NCBI GenBank assembly: GCA_002480645.1
Contig: DLCN01000003.1
Span: 62,001 to 126,000 of the forward strand
DNA length: 64,000 nt
Source of the DNA: Balneolaceae bacterium UBA7797
GTDB taxonomy: Bacteria > Bacteroidota > Rhodothermia > Balneolales > Balneolaceae
Reading direction: 5' to 3'
A program made the translations under genes and the position numbers. Below are positions 9,418 to 18,359 of this stretch, one piece after another; the first letter of the stretch is position 1, and each line of letters begins with the position of its first letter. Under the pieces are notes generated by a model. It was given only the letters and a program-made list of their open reading frames with translations. It ran no database searches and was not told the origin of the DNA.

Positions 9418-10422
9418 GTGAAATTATCCAGATCAATATCGTTTATTATACTCTTGTTTGTGTTGATGTCTAACGCTTACGGGCAGGACAAAAGAGCACA
9501 AACCAGCATGAAGTTTTTGAGTGTATCTCCAGACCCTCGGGCTGCAGGTATGTCGGATGCTGTTACCTCCCTGGAAATGGGGGCAAATGCGGCACTTTAC
9601 AACCCAGCAACCATGGCTCATATTAAAGGAAATTACTCTGCAACAGGTGGTGTAGTTCAATGGATTGCTGATATTAATTATAATTCTGCCAGTTTTATTT
9701 ATAAACCGGGAGATGGTCGGTTTGGTGTTATTGGTTTGAATGCTGTATCGGTAGATTATGGTGAGATCCTTGCTACCATTGTGGATGAAAATAGTCCTAG
9801 CGGTTTTGCAGATGTGGGAACCGTTGCCCCAAATGGTTATGCCTTTGGCTTAAGCTATGCGAATGCGATCACCGATCAATTTTCGGTCGGAGCTAATTTC
9901 AGGATTGCAAGTATGGATCTCGGAGCAGCTTATGTAGGTGTTAACGATAATGGGTATGATACTCAGTCGTATTCTGCACAGACCGGAGTTCTGGACTTTG
10001 GAATATTATATAAGACCGGTTTTGAAAGTCTGAATTTTGCCATGGCATTGAGAAACTTTTCACCGGGCGTTCGATTTTTTGAAGAAGAAACAGAACTACC
10101 TCTAACATTTAAGATCGGTATCTCAATGGATGTATTTGATCTGACTGATATCGATAAGGATACACATTCTTTACTGGTCAGTATAGACGCAAACAGACCA
10201 AGAGATTATGATGAACAGCTCCTGTTCGGGCTGGAGTACAGTTTTGTGGACCGCTTTATGCTTCGTGGCGGATATGGATTTCCCAAAGATGAAGAGCAAT
10301 TCTCCATTGGAGGAGGTATTAAACAACCTATTGGTGGTTTAATACTTGAAGTCAATTATGCCTACACTAAGTTTGGTGTATTCGGCGAAGTTAATCGCTT
10401 TGGCGTTCAATTAGGATTTTAA
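9418..10422 (+). CDS. PorV/PorQ family outer-membrane barrel protein
   Basis: This 334-residue beta-barrel has a signal peptide (MKLSRSISFIILLFVLM, cleaved after AYGQ). Its N-terminal SVSPDPRAAGMSDAVT and NPATMA motifs are typical of the PorV/PorQ family, whose best-known members shuttle T9SS cargo at the outer membrane. The start is GTG at 9418, and no upstream ATG would retain the signal peptide. The barrel pattern of alternating residues runs to the terminal GVQLGF. Its place inside a TonB-receptor operon, apart from other T9SS core genes, suggests a dedicated accessory role and not necessarily the general PorV. Confidence 0.8.
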   Translation: MKLSRSISFIILLFVLMSNAYGQDKRAQTSMKFLSVSPDPRAAGMSDAVTSLEMGANAALYNPATMAHIKGNYSATGGVVQWIADINYNSASFIYKPGDGRFGVIGLNAVSVDYGEILATIVDENSPSGFADVGTVAPNGYAFGLSYANAITDQFSVGANFRIASMDLGAAYVGVNDNGYDTQSYSAQTGVLDFGILYKTGFESLNFAMALRNFSPGVRFFEEETELPLTFKIGISMDVFDLTDIDKDTHSLLVSIDANRPRDYDEQLLFGLEYSFVDRFMLRGGYGFPKDEEQFSIGGGIKQPIGGLILEVNYAYTKFGVFGEVNRFGVQLGF

Positions 10423-10435
10423 CACGATACTTCAA

Positions 10436-11695
10436 ATGATATTAAAGAATAAGAACACCGTATTTCTATCATTACTCGCATTGACATTGCTCATTGGATG
10501 TCGTGAAGAGTCTAGTATTTACGATCCAAATTACGAACCAAGCAGACCTGATCCGGTGATCTCAAGTATCTCTCCAGCCAGTGGATATCTGGCAGGTGTT
10601 GATTCCGTGATCATTACCGGTGAAAATTTTGTGAATGGGATAGATAGTATGATCGTCAATTTCGGAGGATCACCAGGTGTAATCACAGCAGCAAGTCCTA
10701 CACAACTTGTGGTACGACCCGGGACTATTTTCGGGGAAGATCTTCCTGTGAGAGTGGGTGTTCGTGGCGCAATTAATTACAGCAATCCTTTTTTGTATAC
10801 CTTATATCAGCCATTTGGATTGTATGCAGGTTTGACCAACAGCGATGCTCCTACCTCACCCATTGCAGTTGATGGCGACAATAACATTTATACTATTATC
10901 AATAACAACGGATTGATCAGATATACAAAAGTATCTCCTGATGGTACCGTAACGGTTGATGATACCGGATATCCGGGTGAAGGAACGCCAACGAATAATA
11001 CCATGAGATTTACAGAGTACTCTACCATGTTATTCGGTCCGGATGATAATCTTTATATGGCGCAACAAGGAATTAGAGCTATTTTCACAAAAACCTTTGG
11101 TGATGGAGCCAGAGAAGGTGTTTGGGCCGCTTCTTCCGCATCTGCATTTAAGATTCGGGATATGGTATTTGATAATAACGGTTATCTGTGGGCAGTAGGT
11201 GATGGTAGTAATAAGATCCACCGTTTTGATGTGGCGAGTAAAAGTGAGACTCAGTTTGATTTTGAGGGGTTAATTACTGCTGTTGCTTATTATAGTAACG
11301 ACAATGAACTCTATGTAGGTGGTATAATTGACAGTACTCAGAAAGTCTGGAAATTCAGTATCGATGGCAGCGGAAATATTGGTGCCGGGGAATTGTATTT
11401 CGACTACGGTTCAAAGTATAATGGCACAATTACTTCTATGATTCTGGCCTCATCCGGTGAGTTATTGATAACCACAGGTGCTGAGGTTGCGAATGTTGAA
11501 AAACCAAGTATTTTAAGAGTTTACCCGGATGGAAGATACGAAGAGTTATTTCCGGGTATGTTAAAACCGGGTGCATTTACCATTACCTGGAGAGACGATG
11601 AATTTGCGGTAGTTGGCGTTAAGGGTTTGGAAGAATCCAGCATCAACTTCCTCAATATGTATGACAGAAACCGGGCTGGTATATTTGGCTTCTGA
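10436..11695 (+). CDS. IPT/TIG-domain lipoprotein with beta-propeller-like region
   Basis: The 419-residue product has a lipoprotein signal (lipobox LIGC, Cys at about residue 22). An IPT/TIG immunoglobulin-like domain follows at about 40-120 (PVISSISPASGYLAGVDSVI). The rest resembles an NHL or SMP-30-like propeller with repeated G-D-N-N-Y turns. IPT/TIG lipoproteins in Bacteroidota often bind glycans next to SusC receptors. This one may fill the place normally held by SusD. It is the last gene of the receptor operon, 13 bp after the PorV-like gene. Function is inferred from architecture and position only. Confidence 0.75.
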   Translation: MILKNKNTVFLSLLALTLLIGCREESSIYDPNYEPSRPDPVISSISPASGYLAGVDSVIITGENFVNGIDSMIVNFGGSPGVITAASPTQLVVRPGTIFGEDLPVRVGVRGAINYSNPFLYTLYQPFGLYAGLTNSDAPTSPIAVDGDNNIYTIINNNGLIRYTKVSPDGTVTVDDTGYPGEGTPTNNTMRFTEYSTMLFGPDDNLYMAQQGIRAIFTKTFGDGAREGVWAASSASAFKIRDMVFDNNGYLWAVGDGSNKIHRFDVASKSETQFDFEGLITAVAYYSNDNELYVGGIIDSTQKVWKFSIDGSGNIGAGELYFDYGSKYNGTITSMILASSGELLITTGAEVANVEKPSILRVYPDGRYEELFPGMLKPGAFTITWRDDEFAVVGVKGLEESSINFLNMYDRNRAGIFGF

Positions 11696-11757
11696 TCATT
11701 TTATTAGACTATACCTCAAACAACAATCAAAATAAACTATATCGATTAAACAGATAC

Positions 11758-11764
11758 AAAGGAG
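11758..11764 (+). promoter_or_regulatory. Strong Shine-Dalgarno sequence
   Basis: AAAGGAG lies six bases before the ATG at 11771. Most genes in the window lack a clear ribosome-binding site, so this one suggests high translation of the secreted propeller protein. Confidence 0.6.
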
Positions 11765-11770
11765 ATATAA

Positions 11771-13141
11771 ATGAAAATTAACAGATTACTAATTCTTCTA
11801 AGCTTTGTGTTAGTGCCAATGTTGGCTACTGCACAGAACTGGACTCAAGACACAACATTTGTTCCGGCTGAGGGAGACATTTTCTCAGATGTTCATGGTG
11901 TTGCTGTGGATGGTGAAGGTAAAATTTGGGTACAACCTTACTACGCTACCGAAACCATTATTGCTACAAGAAATGGTGCGTTAGATACACTTTCTACACG
12001 TGCAATTTACATCTATAATGCAGATGGAACACCTAACGAAATGTCTCCGCTTCTAGAGATCGAATGGAGTGATGATACCCCAACTGATACTTTAGGTGTG
12101 GTTTGGTTAGAAGATCACTACGAAGGATTTTCCGGTCGTGGTATCGAAGCTGACCAAAATGGAGATATCATCATCTCTTCCTGGACAAGACTATATAAGG
12201 TAGATCATACTACCGGAATGGGTATGGCTAAGGCAGATGTTCCAGACATGTGTGCCATTACTGAAACTACTACAGATGCCGCAAATAACATTTATGTAGC
12301 TTCAGTTTGTGCTGCTGATACTCCTATTCTGAAATACGATTCTAATCTAGAAAACCCAGAGACTCTGATTACATTAACAGGTAGTTTTTCCCGTGACTTA
12401 CAGGTTGCACCAGATGGAAATACCATTTTCTGGTCTGGTTATACCAATGGTGCGGTATTTAAGTATACCAAACCTGATGAGTTCTCAGGATTCAATGCTA
12501 CTCCGGATACTGTTTTACGAGGCATGAGAGTAGAGAGCTATGATATTCACCCGGTTACCGGATACCTTTGGGTAGGTTCTGGATCATTGAACGATGTTCC
12601 TGCTGCTCCTTGGACTCCACAAACCTGGTACGCATTTGACTGGACTACACTTGAAGACGGTGTTACTCCAACTCCATTAGACAGTATCCACTGGGTACCT
12701 GGTGCTGATGTGTCAGGTGGTTTCGATCAGGCTCGTCCTAGAGGTTTAGACTTCTCTGCTGATGGTAAAACTGCATATGTAAGTGCATTTGCTGCTGCAG
12801 AAACTGATGTAGATGTTCAGGTATTCACAACCGAGCAGGTATTTACTTCTGTTGAAGACGAAACTGCTGAACTTCCTTCAGGTTTCAAATTGGATCAAAA
12901 CTATCCAAACCCATTCAACCCAACCACAAATATCAATTATACAGTAGGAAAATCTGGTTTTGTTACTCTTAAAGTATATGATATTACTGGTCGTGAAGTA
13001 GCTACCTTAGTAAACGCTACCCGTAGTGCCGGCGATTACACAGTTACTTTCAATGCTTCAGGTCTTTCTTCAGGTCTGTACATTTACTCTCTTGAGAGTA
13101 ACGGAGTTCGTTTAACTAACAAAATGACTCTGCTGAAATAA
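11771..13141 (+). CDS. T9SS-secreted beta-propeller protein
   Basis: This 456-residue protein has a signal peptide (cleaved after ATAQ) and a repetitive region with propeller-like blades up to about residue 355. A type A T9SS sorting domain (about 372-456) carries the DQNYPNPFNPTTNI motif and ends NKMTLLK. It is therefore predicted to be exported across the outer membrane and either attached to the surface or released. No catalytic motif was recognised. The propeller resembles the C-terminal half of the preceding lipoprotein, suggesting a shared ligand or a structural role. A strong ribosome-binding site and a terminator bracket the gene as its own transcript end. Confidence 0.75.
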   Translation: MKINRLLILLSFVLVPMLATAQNWTQDTTFVPAEGDIFSDVHGVAVDGEGKIWVQPYYATETIIATRNGALDTLSTRAIYIYNADGTPNEMSPLLEIEWSDDTPTDTLGVVWLEDHYEGFSGRGIEADQNGDIIISSWTRLYKVDHTTGMGMAKADVPDMCAITETTTDAANNIYVASVCAADTPILKYDSNLENPETLITLTGSFSRDLQVAPDGNTIFWSGYTNGAVFKYTKPDEFSGFNATPDTVLRGMRVESYDIHPVTGYLWVGSGSLNDVPAAPWTPQTWYAFDWTTLEDGVTPTPLDSIHWVPGADVSGGFDQARPRGLDFSADGKTAYVSAFAAAETDVDVQVFTTEQVFTSVEDETAELPSGFKLDQNYPNPFNPTTNINYTVGKSGFVTLKVYDITGREVATLVNATRSAGDYTVTFNASGLSSGLYIYSLESNGVRLTNKMTLLK

Positions 13142-13160
13142 CCTTATTCTGATTTCAGAT

Positions 13161-13192
13161 AAAAGGGTGGCTTTTGGCCGCCCTTTTTTTTT
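13161..13192 (+). terminator. Rho-independent terminator
   Basis: An 11-bp stem (AAAAGGGTGGC at 13161-13171 with GCCGCCCTTTT at 13177-13187, one G-T pair) closes a five-base loop. It runs into a T-tract, directly after the propeller gene. Confidence 0.9.
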
Positions 13193-13207
13193 CAAAAATA
13201 TATACTC

Positions 13208-15196
13208 ATGGTTAAGAAGCTATTATCTCTACTACTTTTAGTCACTTTATTTGTATCTAATTCACTTCGTGCACAAGACACACCTCCCAAAAAGGAATTC
13301 AGAGCTACCTGGATAGCTACAGTGATAAACCTGGATTGGCCGGCATCGGGTAATCTGCCGGTTTCCTATCAAAAAAATGATCTTATAAGAGATCTGGACA
13401 AGTTAAAAGCAGCCGGTATCAATGCCGTTTTTTTTCAAATAAGAACAGAGGGTGATGCCCTTTATGATTCTGATATTGAACCTTGGTCAAAATACCTGAC
13501 CGGAGAAGAAGGAAAAGCCCCGGATCCATATTGGGATCCGCTATCTTTTGTGATTGAAGAGGCTCACAAACGAGGAATGGAACTTCACGCATGGATGAAC
13601 CCATACAGGGCAATGAGAACTATTCCAAGCGATTTTACTCAAAAAGTAAGTTCTACAAAAGATACTAGTCTGGAACCATTTGAAGGGAGATATTTTGACG
13701 TAAATGCATCTCAGGAAAAATTTAAAGGCACGGTTTACAGAGATTCCATGCACCTGTCTAACACTCATCCCGAATGGCTGTTTGTGATGAATGATGAAAT
13801 TGCTATTGTAAATCCCGGCTTACCTGAAGTGATGGATTATATCACTGAGGTAGTTATGGATGTAGTTAACAGATATGATGTAGATGGAATTCATTTTGAT
13901 GATTATTTCTATCCGTATCCTAATAACCATATGGCAAGTTCCAGTGATAATAATGCATTGGACGACAGCACCTTCGCACAATATCCAAGAGGGTTCACCA
14001 ATAAATCTGACTGGCGAAGAAACAATATCAACATGCTTATTGAAATGATCCATGACAGTATTCAGGTTGAAAAGCCCTGGGTGAAGTTCGGGATCAGTCC
14101 GTTCGGTATCTGGAAGGATGGAGTACCCACGGGAATTAGCGGTATGAATGCATATAGTACCATCTATGCAGATGCCATTGCCTGGCTGGAAGATCAAACC
14201 ATTGATTATATAACTCCGCAATTATACTGGGCATTCACACGATTTGGCACAGCTCAGGATTATGGCGTATTAGCCAATTGGTGGTCAGATCAGGCTACAC
14301 AAAATGGTCGCCATACGTATCCCGGACATGGAGTTTATCGATCCAGCGCAAGTACCTATTCAGGAACACTCTTTAATGCGAATGAATTACCAAGGCAGAT
14401 CAGACATAACAGAGCTAATGATAATATCGGAGGCAGTGTATTCTTCCGGTCCAGCAATATTACCACATATACTTCTCAGGGTTTTGCCGATTCGCTAAAG
14501 AATGATTTTTATAAATATGAGGCATTGCAGCCCACAATGGAGTGGAAAGACTCTGTCGCTTTTGATTCACCATCCAATCTTACAGTTACACGAGATGCTG
14601 TAAAAGAATATATCTTTGAACTGACTTGGGATAAACCATCATTAGAACTAGGGTCAAAAACATCTGAAACCGGAAAAATTGATTCTCTCATCAAATACGC
14701 TGTTTATCGGGTCGATGCAGCTTCTGATCCCGATGAAATGACAGAAATGGAATTAGCCCAAAACCTGATCGCAATAACCGGCGAGACCACTTACACGGAT
14801 GATGTTCCACCATCAGAGGATGCCTATTGGTATTTTGTAACTTCTGTGACCAGAAATAATGTGGAAAGTATTCCTACTGCTTCTGTTGAAGCAGGTGTGG
14901 TTACAAGTAGTGAAGTGGAAACAGATTCTCCGAATGGGTTTAAACTCATGCAGAACTATCCAAACCCCTTCAATCCTACGACTAACATACGGTATAAGGT
15001 GCCCGCTGCAGGGCAGGTAAATGTAAGTGTATATGATCTGATCGGTAGAAAAGTAGCCGTTCTTGTAGATGGAAATGTACCCGCTGGTGAACATACGGTT
15101 CAATTTGATGCTTCAGCCTTAAACTCCGGTGTTTATTTTTACAGATTGACCTCGGGATCAACTTCCATCACAAAGAAAATGATGCTGATCAAATAA
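13208..15196 (+). CDS. GHL10 (DUF187) family glycosidase with T9SS sorting domain
   Basis: The 662-residue product has a signal peptide (cleaved after LRAQ). A GHL10/DUF187 TIM-barrel follows (about residues 30-335; KEFRATWIATVINLDWP at its start, DGIHFDDYFYPYP on a central strand). A linker with an FN3-like domain (about 450-560) and a T9SS sorting domain (NYPNPFNPTTNI, ending KKMMLIK) complete it. The GHL10 family includes E. coli DigH, a glycosidase that cuts peptide-free peptidoglycan glycan strands. With two amidases, NamZ and NagZ in the same cluster, cell-surface digestion of denuded glycan is the best guess. The stop is immediately followed by the next start. Confidence 0.85.
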   Translation: MVKKLLSLLLLVTLFVSNSLRAQDTPPKKEFRATWIATVINLDWPASGNLPVSYQKNDLIRDLDKLKAAGINAVFFQIRTEGDALYDSDIEPWSKYLTGEEGKAPDPYWDPLSFVIEEAHKRGMELHAWMNPYRAMRTIPSDFTQKVSSTKDTSLEPFEGRYFDVNASQEKFKGTVYRDSMHLSNTHPEWLFVMNDEIAIVNPGLPEVMDYITEVVMDVVNRYDVDGIHFDDYFYPYPNNHMASSSDNNALDDSTFAQYPRGFTNKSDWRRNNINMLIEMIHDSIQVEKPWVKFGISPFGIWKDGVPTGISGMNAYSTIYADAIAWLEDQTIDYITPQLYWAFTRFGTAQDYGVLANWWSDQATQNGRHTYPGHGVYRSSASTYSGTLFNANELPRQIRHNRANDNIGGSVFFRSSNITTYTSQGFADSLKNDFYKYEALQPTMEWKDSVAFDSPSNLTVTRDAVKEYIFELTWDKPSLELGSKTSETGKIDSLIKYAVYRVDAASDPDEMTEMELAQNLIAITGETTYTDDVPPSEDAYWYFVTSVTRNNVESIPTASVEAGVVTSSEVETDSPNGFKLMQNYPNPFNPTTNIRYKVPAAGQVNVSVYDLIGRKVAVLVDGNVPAGEHTVQFDASALNSGVYFYRLTSGSTSITKKMMLIK

Positions 15197-16216
15197 ATGG
15201 AAAACAGAAGATCATTTCTCAAAAAAGTAGGATTAAGCGCCGCAGGAATTGGTGCTCTGTCATGTTCTGACCAATCGGAAGATACATTTCGGATCGTTCA
15301 TTTAACCGATCAGCATGTAACTTCCAGAAGAAACGGGCATGAAGGATATAAGAAATGCATTGCTTCGGTCAATGCTTTAGATCCAGCTCCTGATCTTGTT
15401 TTAATGGGTGGAGATATGGTGTTCGATGGCTTATATACAGAGTTAGATAAGTACGAAGAACAAATTCATCTCTATAAAAGCATAAGTGATCAGCTCAACA
15501 TGCCATATTATCACTGCATCGGTAATCATGATGTATTGGGCTTATCCGGCAGGAGAAAAGTGGAAAAAGATCATCCCGGTATAGGTAAGAAAAAGATCAT
15601 GCAAGACATTGGGATGGAGCGTGATTATTACAGTTTTAATCATAAAGGATGGCATTTTGTGGTATTGAACTCCATCTTTGAATTTGAAGGCGAAAACGGT
15701 CCGGCTTATAAACCGATGATTGGAGAAGAGCAATTGGATTGGTTACGGTACGATCTCGGAGTTCACAAGGGAATGCCTACGATCGCAGTTTCTCATATGG
15801 CAGCATTTGCTCACCTTGCACAGATCGAAAGTGATTTTGAGATGAAAGCGATGAACCATCTTATCCTTCAAGATAATAAAGCTCTGCGATTGATCTTTGA
15901 ACGGCATAATGTGAAGGCCTTGCTTCAGGGGCATACCCATATCAGCGAAGACTTTCGTTTTAATGATGTGTGGTATATCACTACGCAGGCGGCTTCAGCG
16001 GCATGGTGGGGTGGAAACTGGTTGGGTTTTAAACCCGGGTATAATGTTTTTGAGCTTGGAAAGGATGAAATCGTAAGATGGTATCCGGTAACCTACGAAT
16101 GGGAAGCTCAGTTAGAACCGGATGATGACGCTGAAAGAGAAAACCTAAGTGAAAGACTGGCTCTGGAACAACGTCAGGATAGCTTGTACAATGCTGAAAT
16201 TAAGGGCATTAAGTAA
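15197..16216 (+). CDS. Exported calcineurin-like metallophosphoesterase
   Basis: This 339-residue protein carries the dinuclear phosphoesterase motifs in order: HLTDQH, GGDMVFD, GNHD, a later VSHMAAF histidine, and GHTH. The N-terminus has a twin-arginine-like motif (RRSFLKK) followed by a lipobox-like LSC near residue 23, so a Tat-exported lipoprotein is predicted. It directly abuts the GHL10 gene with no gap and is surely co-transcribed with it. It could remove phosphate from sugar phosphates, cell-wall fragments or nucleotides outside the cytoplasm. The substrate is unknown. Confidence 0.82.
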   Translation: MENRRSFLKKVGLSAAGIGALSCSDQSEDTFRIVHLTDQHVTSRRNGHEGYKKCIASVNALDPAPDLVLMGGDMVFDGLYTELDKYEEQIHLYKSISDQLNMPYYHCIGNHDVLGLSGRRKVEKDHPGIGKKKIMQDIGMERDYYSFNHKGWHFVVLNSIFEFEGENGPAYKPMIGEEQLDWLRYDLGVHKGMPTIAVSHMAAFAHLAQIESDFEMKAMNHLILQDNKALRLIFERHNVKALLQGHTHISEDFRFNDVWYITTQAASAAWWGGNWLGFKPGYNVFELGKDEIVRWYPVTYEWEAQLEPDDDAERENLSERLALEQRQDSLYNAEIKGIK

Positions 16217-16239
16217 ATGCTAAATTCTTGAGAAGGTAA

Positions 16240-17400
16240 TCAAACTTTTATAATGATCCCTTTCTTTTGCATCCATCGAGCCAGAAGATAGAAACCAAGA
16301 ATCCACGTGATCGCATACAATAATGAGGCATTGATCGGGGAAGCAAATGAACCGTATATCACTTCATAAAGGTACCCTTTGGGCGTATAAGTTTCTCCAG
16401 AGACGGTAAATTTGATCAGATACATTAACCGGCCAATTATTCCACTCAAAAAGAAAACGGTAATGGCATTCATTCCAAAGGCAATTGCCCAATTCGTATA
16501 CTTGTGACGTTCTTTCACATCAATGAACCAATAACATAAACCGAATATCATCATGGCTTGACCACCTGTAAATAAAGTGTACGAACTGGTCCAGATATTT
16601 TTATTGATCGGGAAGATCCAGCTCCAAAGGTAACCCAAAATGAGTAAGACGAACCCCCGGATAAAGAAATCGAGCGTTTTTTGAGTTTCTGATCGGTCTT
16701 TGGCCATTAATATTCTTCCGGTCCAAATGCCAATTAATGTGGTGCCGATGGCAGGAAGAGTACTCAGTAAGCCTTCAGGATCCCAGTTTTCTTTCCACAT
16801 ATGTGATCCCAGGATCAACTTGTCAATGTAAGCAGCCAAATTTGTTTCTGGAGCATTAATGGCTCCGGCACCGACACCGGGAACAGGGATGAACATCATC
16901 ATTAACCAATAAGAAATCAGTAAACCACCCAAAGTTAAAATTTGTGTTTTTGGCCTGGTATATAAAAACAAGGCGGCCCCGATGGCATAACAAAGTGCAA
17001 TACGTTGAAGAACTCCGGGAATACGTACATCTGCCAATGCCTTGTATAACCCGAATTCCGGATTAAATTTTATAAATGGAAAAGTGGCAAGAACCAATCC
17101 CAACCCAAAAATTTTAGCGGCCCGGATCAATGTCTTTTTCATCAGGTCATGGTTTTCAGCACCTTTAGCCCGGGCTTTGGTAAACGCCAGAACAATAGAA
17201 ACACCTACGATAAACAGAAAAAACGGAAATATGAGATCGGTTGGAGTCCAGCCATGCCAGGCAGCATGTTCCAGCGGGCCATAAATATGAGACCAGGACC
17301 CCGGATTGTTGACAAGTATCATGGCAGCAACGGTAGCACCCCTAAAAAAATCAAGTGATTTAAGTCTTTTACCGGCCGCTACCTCGTTTGTTGAAACCAT
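16240..17400 (-). CDS. NagX-like membrane amino-sugar N-acetyltransferase (DUF5009/HGSNAT family)
   Basis: This 386-residue integral membrane protein has about ten hydrophobic helices. The conserved SLDFFRGATVAAMILVNN and WHGWTPTDLIFPFFLF segments mark the family related to heparan-alpha-glucosaminide N-acetyltransferase. Such proteins transfer acetyl groups from cytoplasmic acetyl-CoA to glucosamine across the membrane, and bacterial relatives (NagX) occur in N-acetylglucosamine utilisation loci. The candidate catalytic histidine lies in the WHGW block. The neighbouring sugar kinase, NagZ and NagB fusion fit this role. It converges on the phosphoesterase gene with only 23 bp between and no visible terminator. 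Confidence 0.82.
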   Translation of the reverse strand: MVSTNEVAAGKRLKSLDFFRGATVAAMILVNNPGSWSHIYGPLEHAAWHGWTPTDLIFPFFLFIVGVSIVLAFTKARAKGAENHDLMKKTLIRAAKIFGLGLVLATFPFIKFNPEFGLYKALADVRIPGVLQRIALCYAIGAALFLYTRPKTQILTLGGLLISYWLMMMFIPVPGVGAGAINAPETNLAAYIDKLILGSHMWKENWDPEGLLSTLPAIGTTLIGIWTGRILMAKDRSETQKTLDFFIRGFVLLILGYLWSWIFPINKNIWTSSYTLFTGGQAMMIFGLCYWFIDVKERHKYTNWAIAFGMNAITVFFLSGIIGRLMYLIKFTVSGETYTPKGYLYEVIYGSFASPINASLLYAITWILGFYLLARWMQKKGIIIKV

Positions 17401-17504
17401 AGATCTGTCATGTAAAATGTTGAATCGGATAGTATAAAAAATGTAGCGAAAGTGGTAATCATTAACGCTCTTAAGTAACTTGGATGCATAAATTTACAAA
17501 CACT

Positions 17505-18359
17505 ATGAATATTCTGATAGCAGACAGTGGTTCTACAAAAACAGCGTGGATTTTACTCTCGGAAGGTGCTGAACCTAAAGAGTATGTGACGAGCGGGATC
17601 AATCCAAATTTTAACACCGTTGATGAAATGGCCGACATTATCCGGGATGGGTTAATGGATGTTATAAACGGTGCATCGATCGGCTTTGTCTACTTTTATG
17701 GAACAGGTTGCGGGCCCGAATCAAGGAAGAAAAAAGTAAAAGCTGCTTTACAATTATGTTTTTTTGATGCTCTGATAGAAGTGAATACCGATCTTCTGGC
17801 GGCAGCCCGGGCTTGTTTAGGCAATGAAGCTGGTGTGGCCTGTATTCTTGGTACAGGTTCAAATACCTGTCTTTACGATGGGGAAAAGATCATTAAGGGA
17901 GTGCCTTCCATGGGTTTCGCCTTGGCAGATGAAGGAAGTGGCGGGTATTTTGGAAAGAAGATCCTTAACAGCTACTTCTATGAGCTGATGCCCGAAGAAC
18001 TACGAAACTGGCTGGATGAAAATTTTGATATGAGATTGGAATCAGTGTTAGATGCAGTGTATATCAAACCAAGGCCGAATAAATATGTGGCCGGTTTTAC
18101 ACGTCTGATCGGTGAATTTCATGAACATGAATTCGTAAGAGCGATGGTTCGGGATGGATTTATCGAGTTTGTTGAAAAACAGGTAGGATATCTGGGAGAC
18201 CTAACCGGGCAAAAAGTTGGTTTTGTCGGGACAATCGCCTCAATTCACAGAGATATTCTTGAAGAAGTACTACAACAAAAAGGGATGATCCTTGGGGATA
18301 TAGTTCGTGGTCCGATCGATGAACTGGCAGACTACCACCTGAAGCTGATCTATAAGTAA
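17505..18359 (+). CDS. BadF-type kinase, likely GlcNAc/MurNAc kinase
   Basis: This 284-residue ASKHA kinase is a paralogue of the protein at 2054. It has a phosphate-1 loop ILIADSGSTKTAW at the N-terminus, VYFYGTGCGPE, and a GVACILGTGSNT nucleotide-binding segment near residue 115. The start at 17505 is chosen over an ATG at 17484 because the protein then begins at the family-typical position. Family members phosphorylate N-acetylglucosamine, and MurK phosphorylates both GlcNAc and MurNAc. It sits between NagX and NagZ, so it probably phosphorylates the products of cell-wall digestion. Its 3' end overlaps that of the convergent NagZ gene by ten bases. Confidence 0.85.
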   Translation: MNILIADSGSTKTAWILLSEGAEPKEYVTSGINPNFNTVDEMADIIRDGLMDVINGASIGFVYFYGTGCGPESRKKKVKAALQLCFFDALIEVNTDLLAAARACLGNEAGVACILGTGSNTCLYDGEKIIKGVPSMGFALADEGSGGYFGKKILNSYFYELMPEELRNWLDENFDMRLESVLDAVYIKPRPNKYVAGFTRLIGEFHEHEFVRAMVRDGFIEFVEKQVGYLGDLTGQKVGFVGTIASIHRDILEEVLQQKGMILGDIVRGPIDELADYHLKLIYK

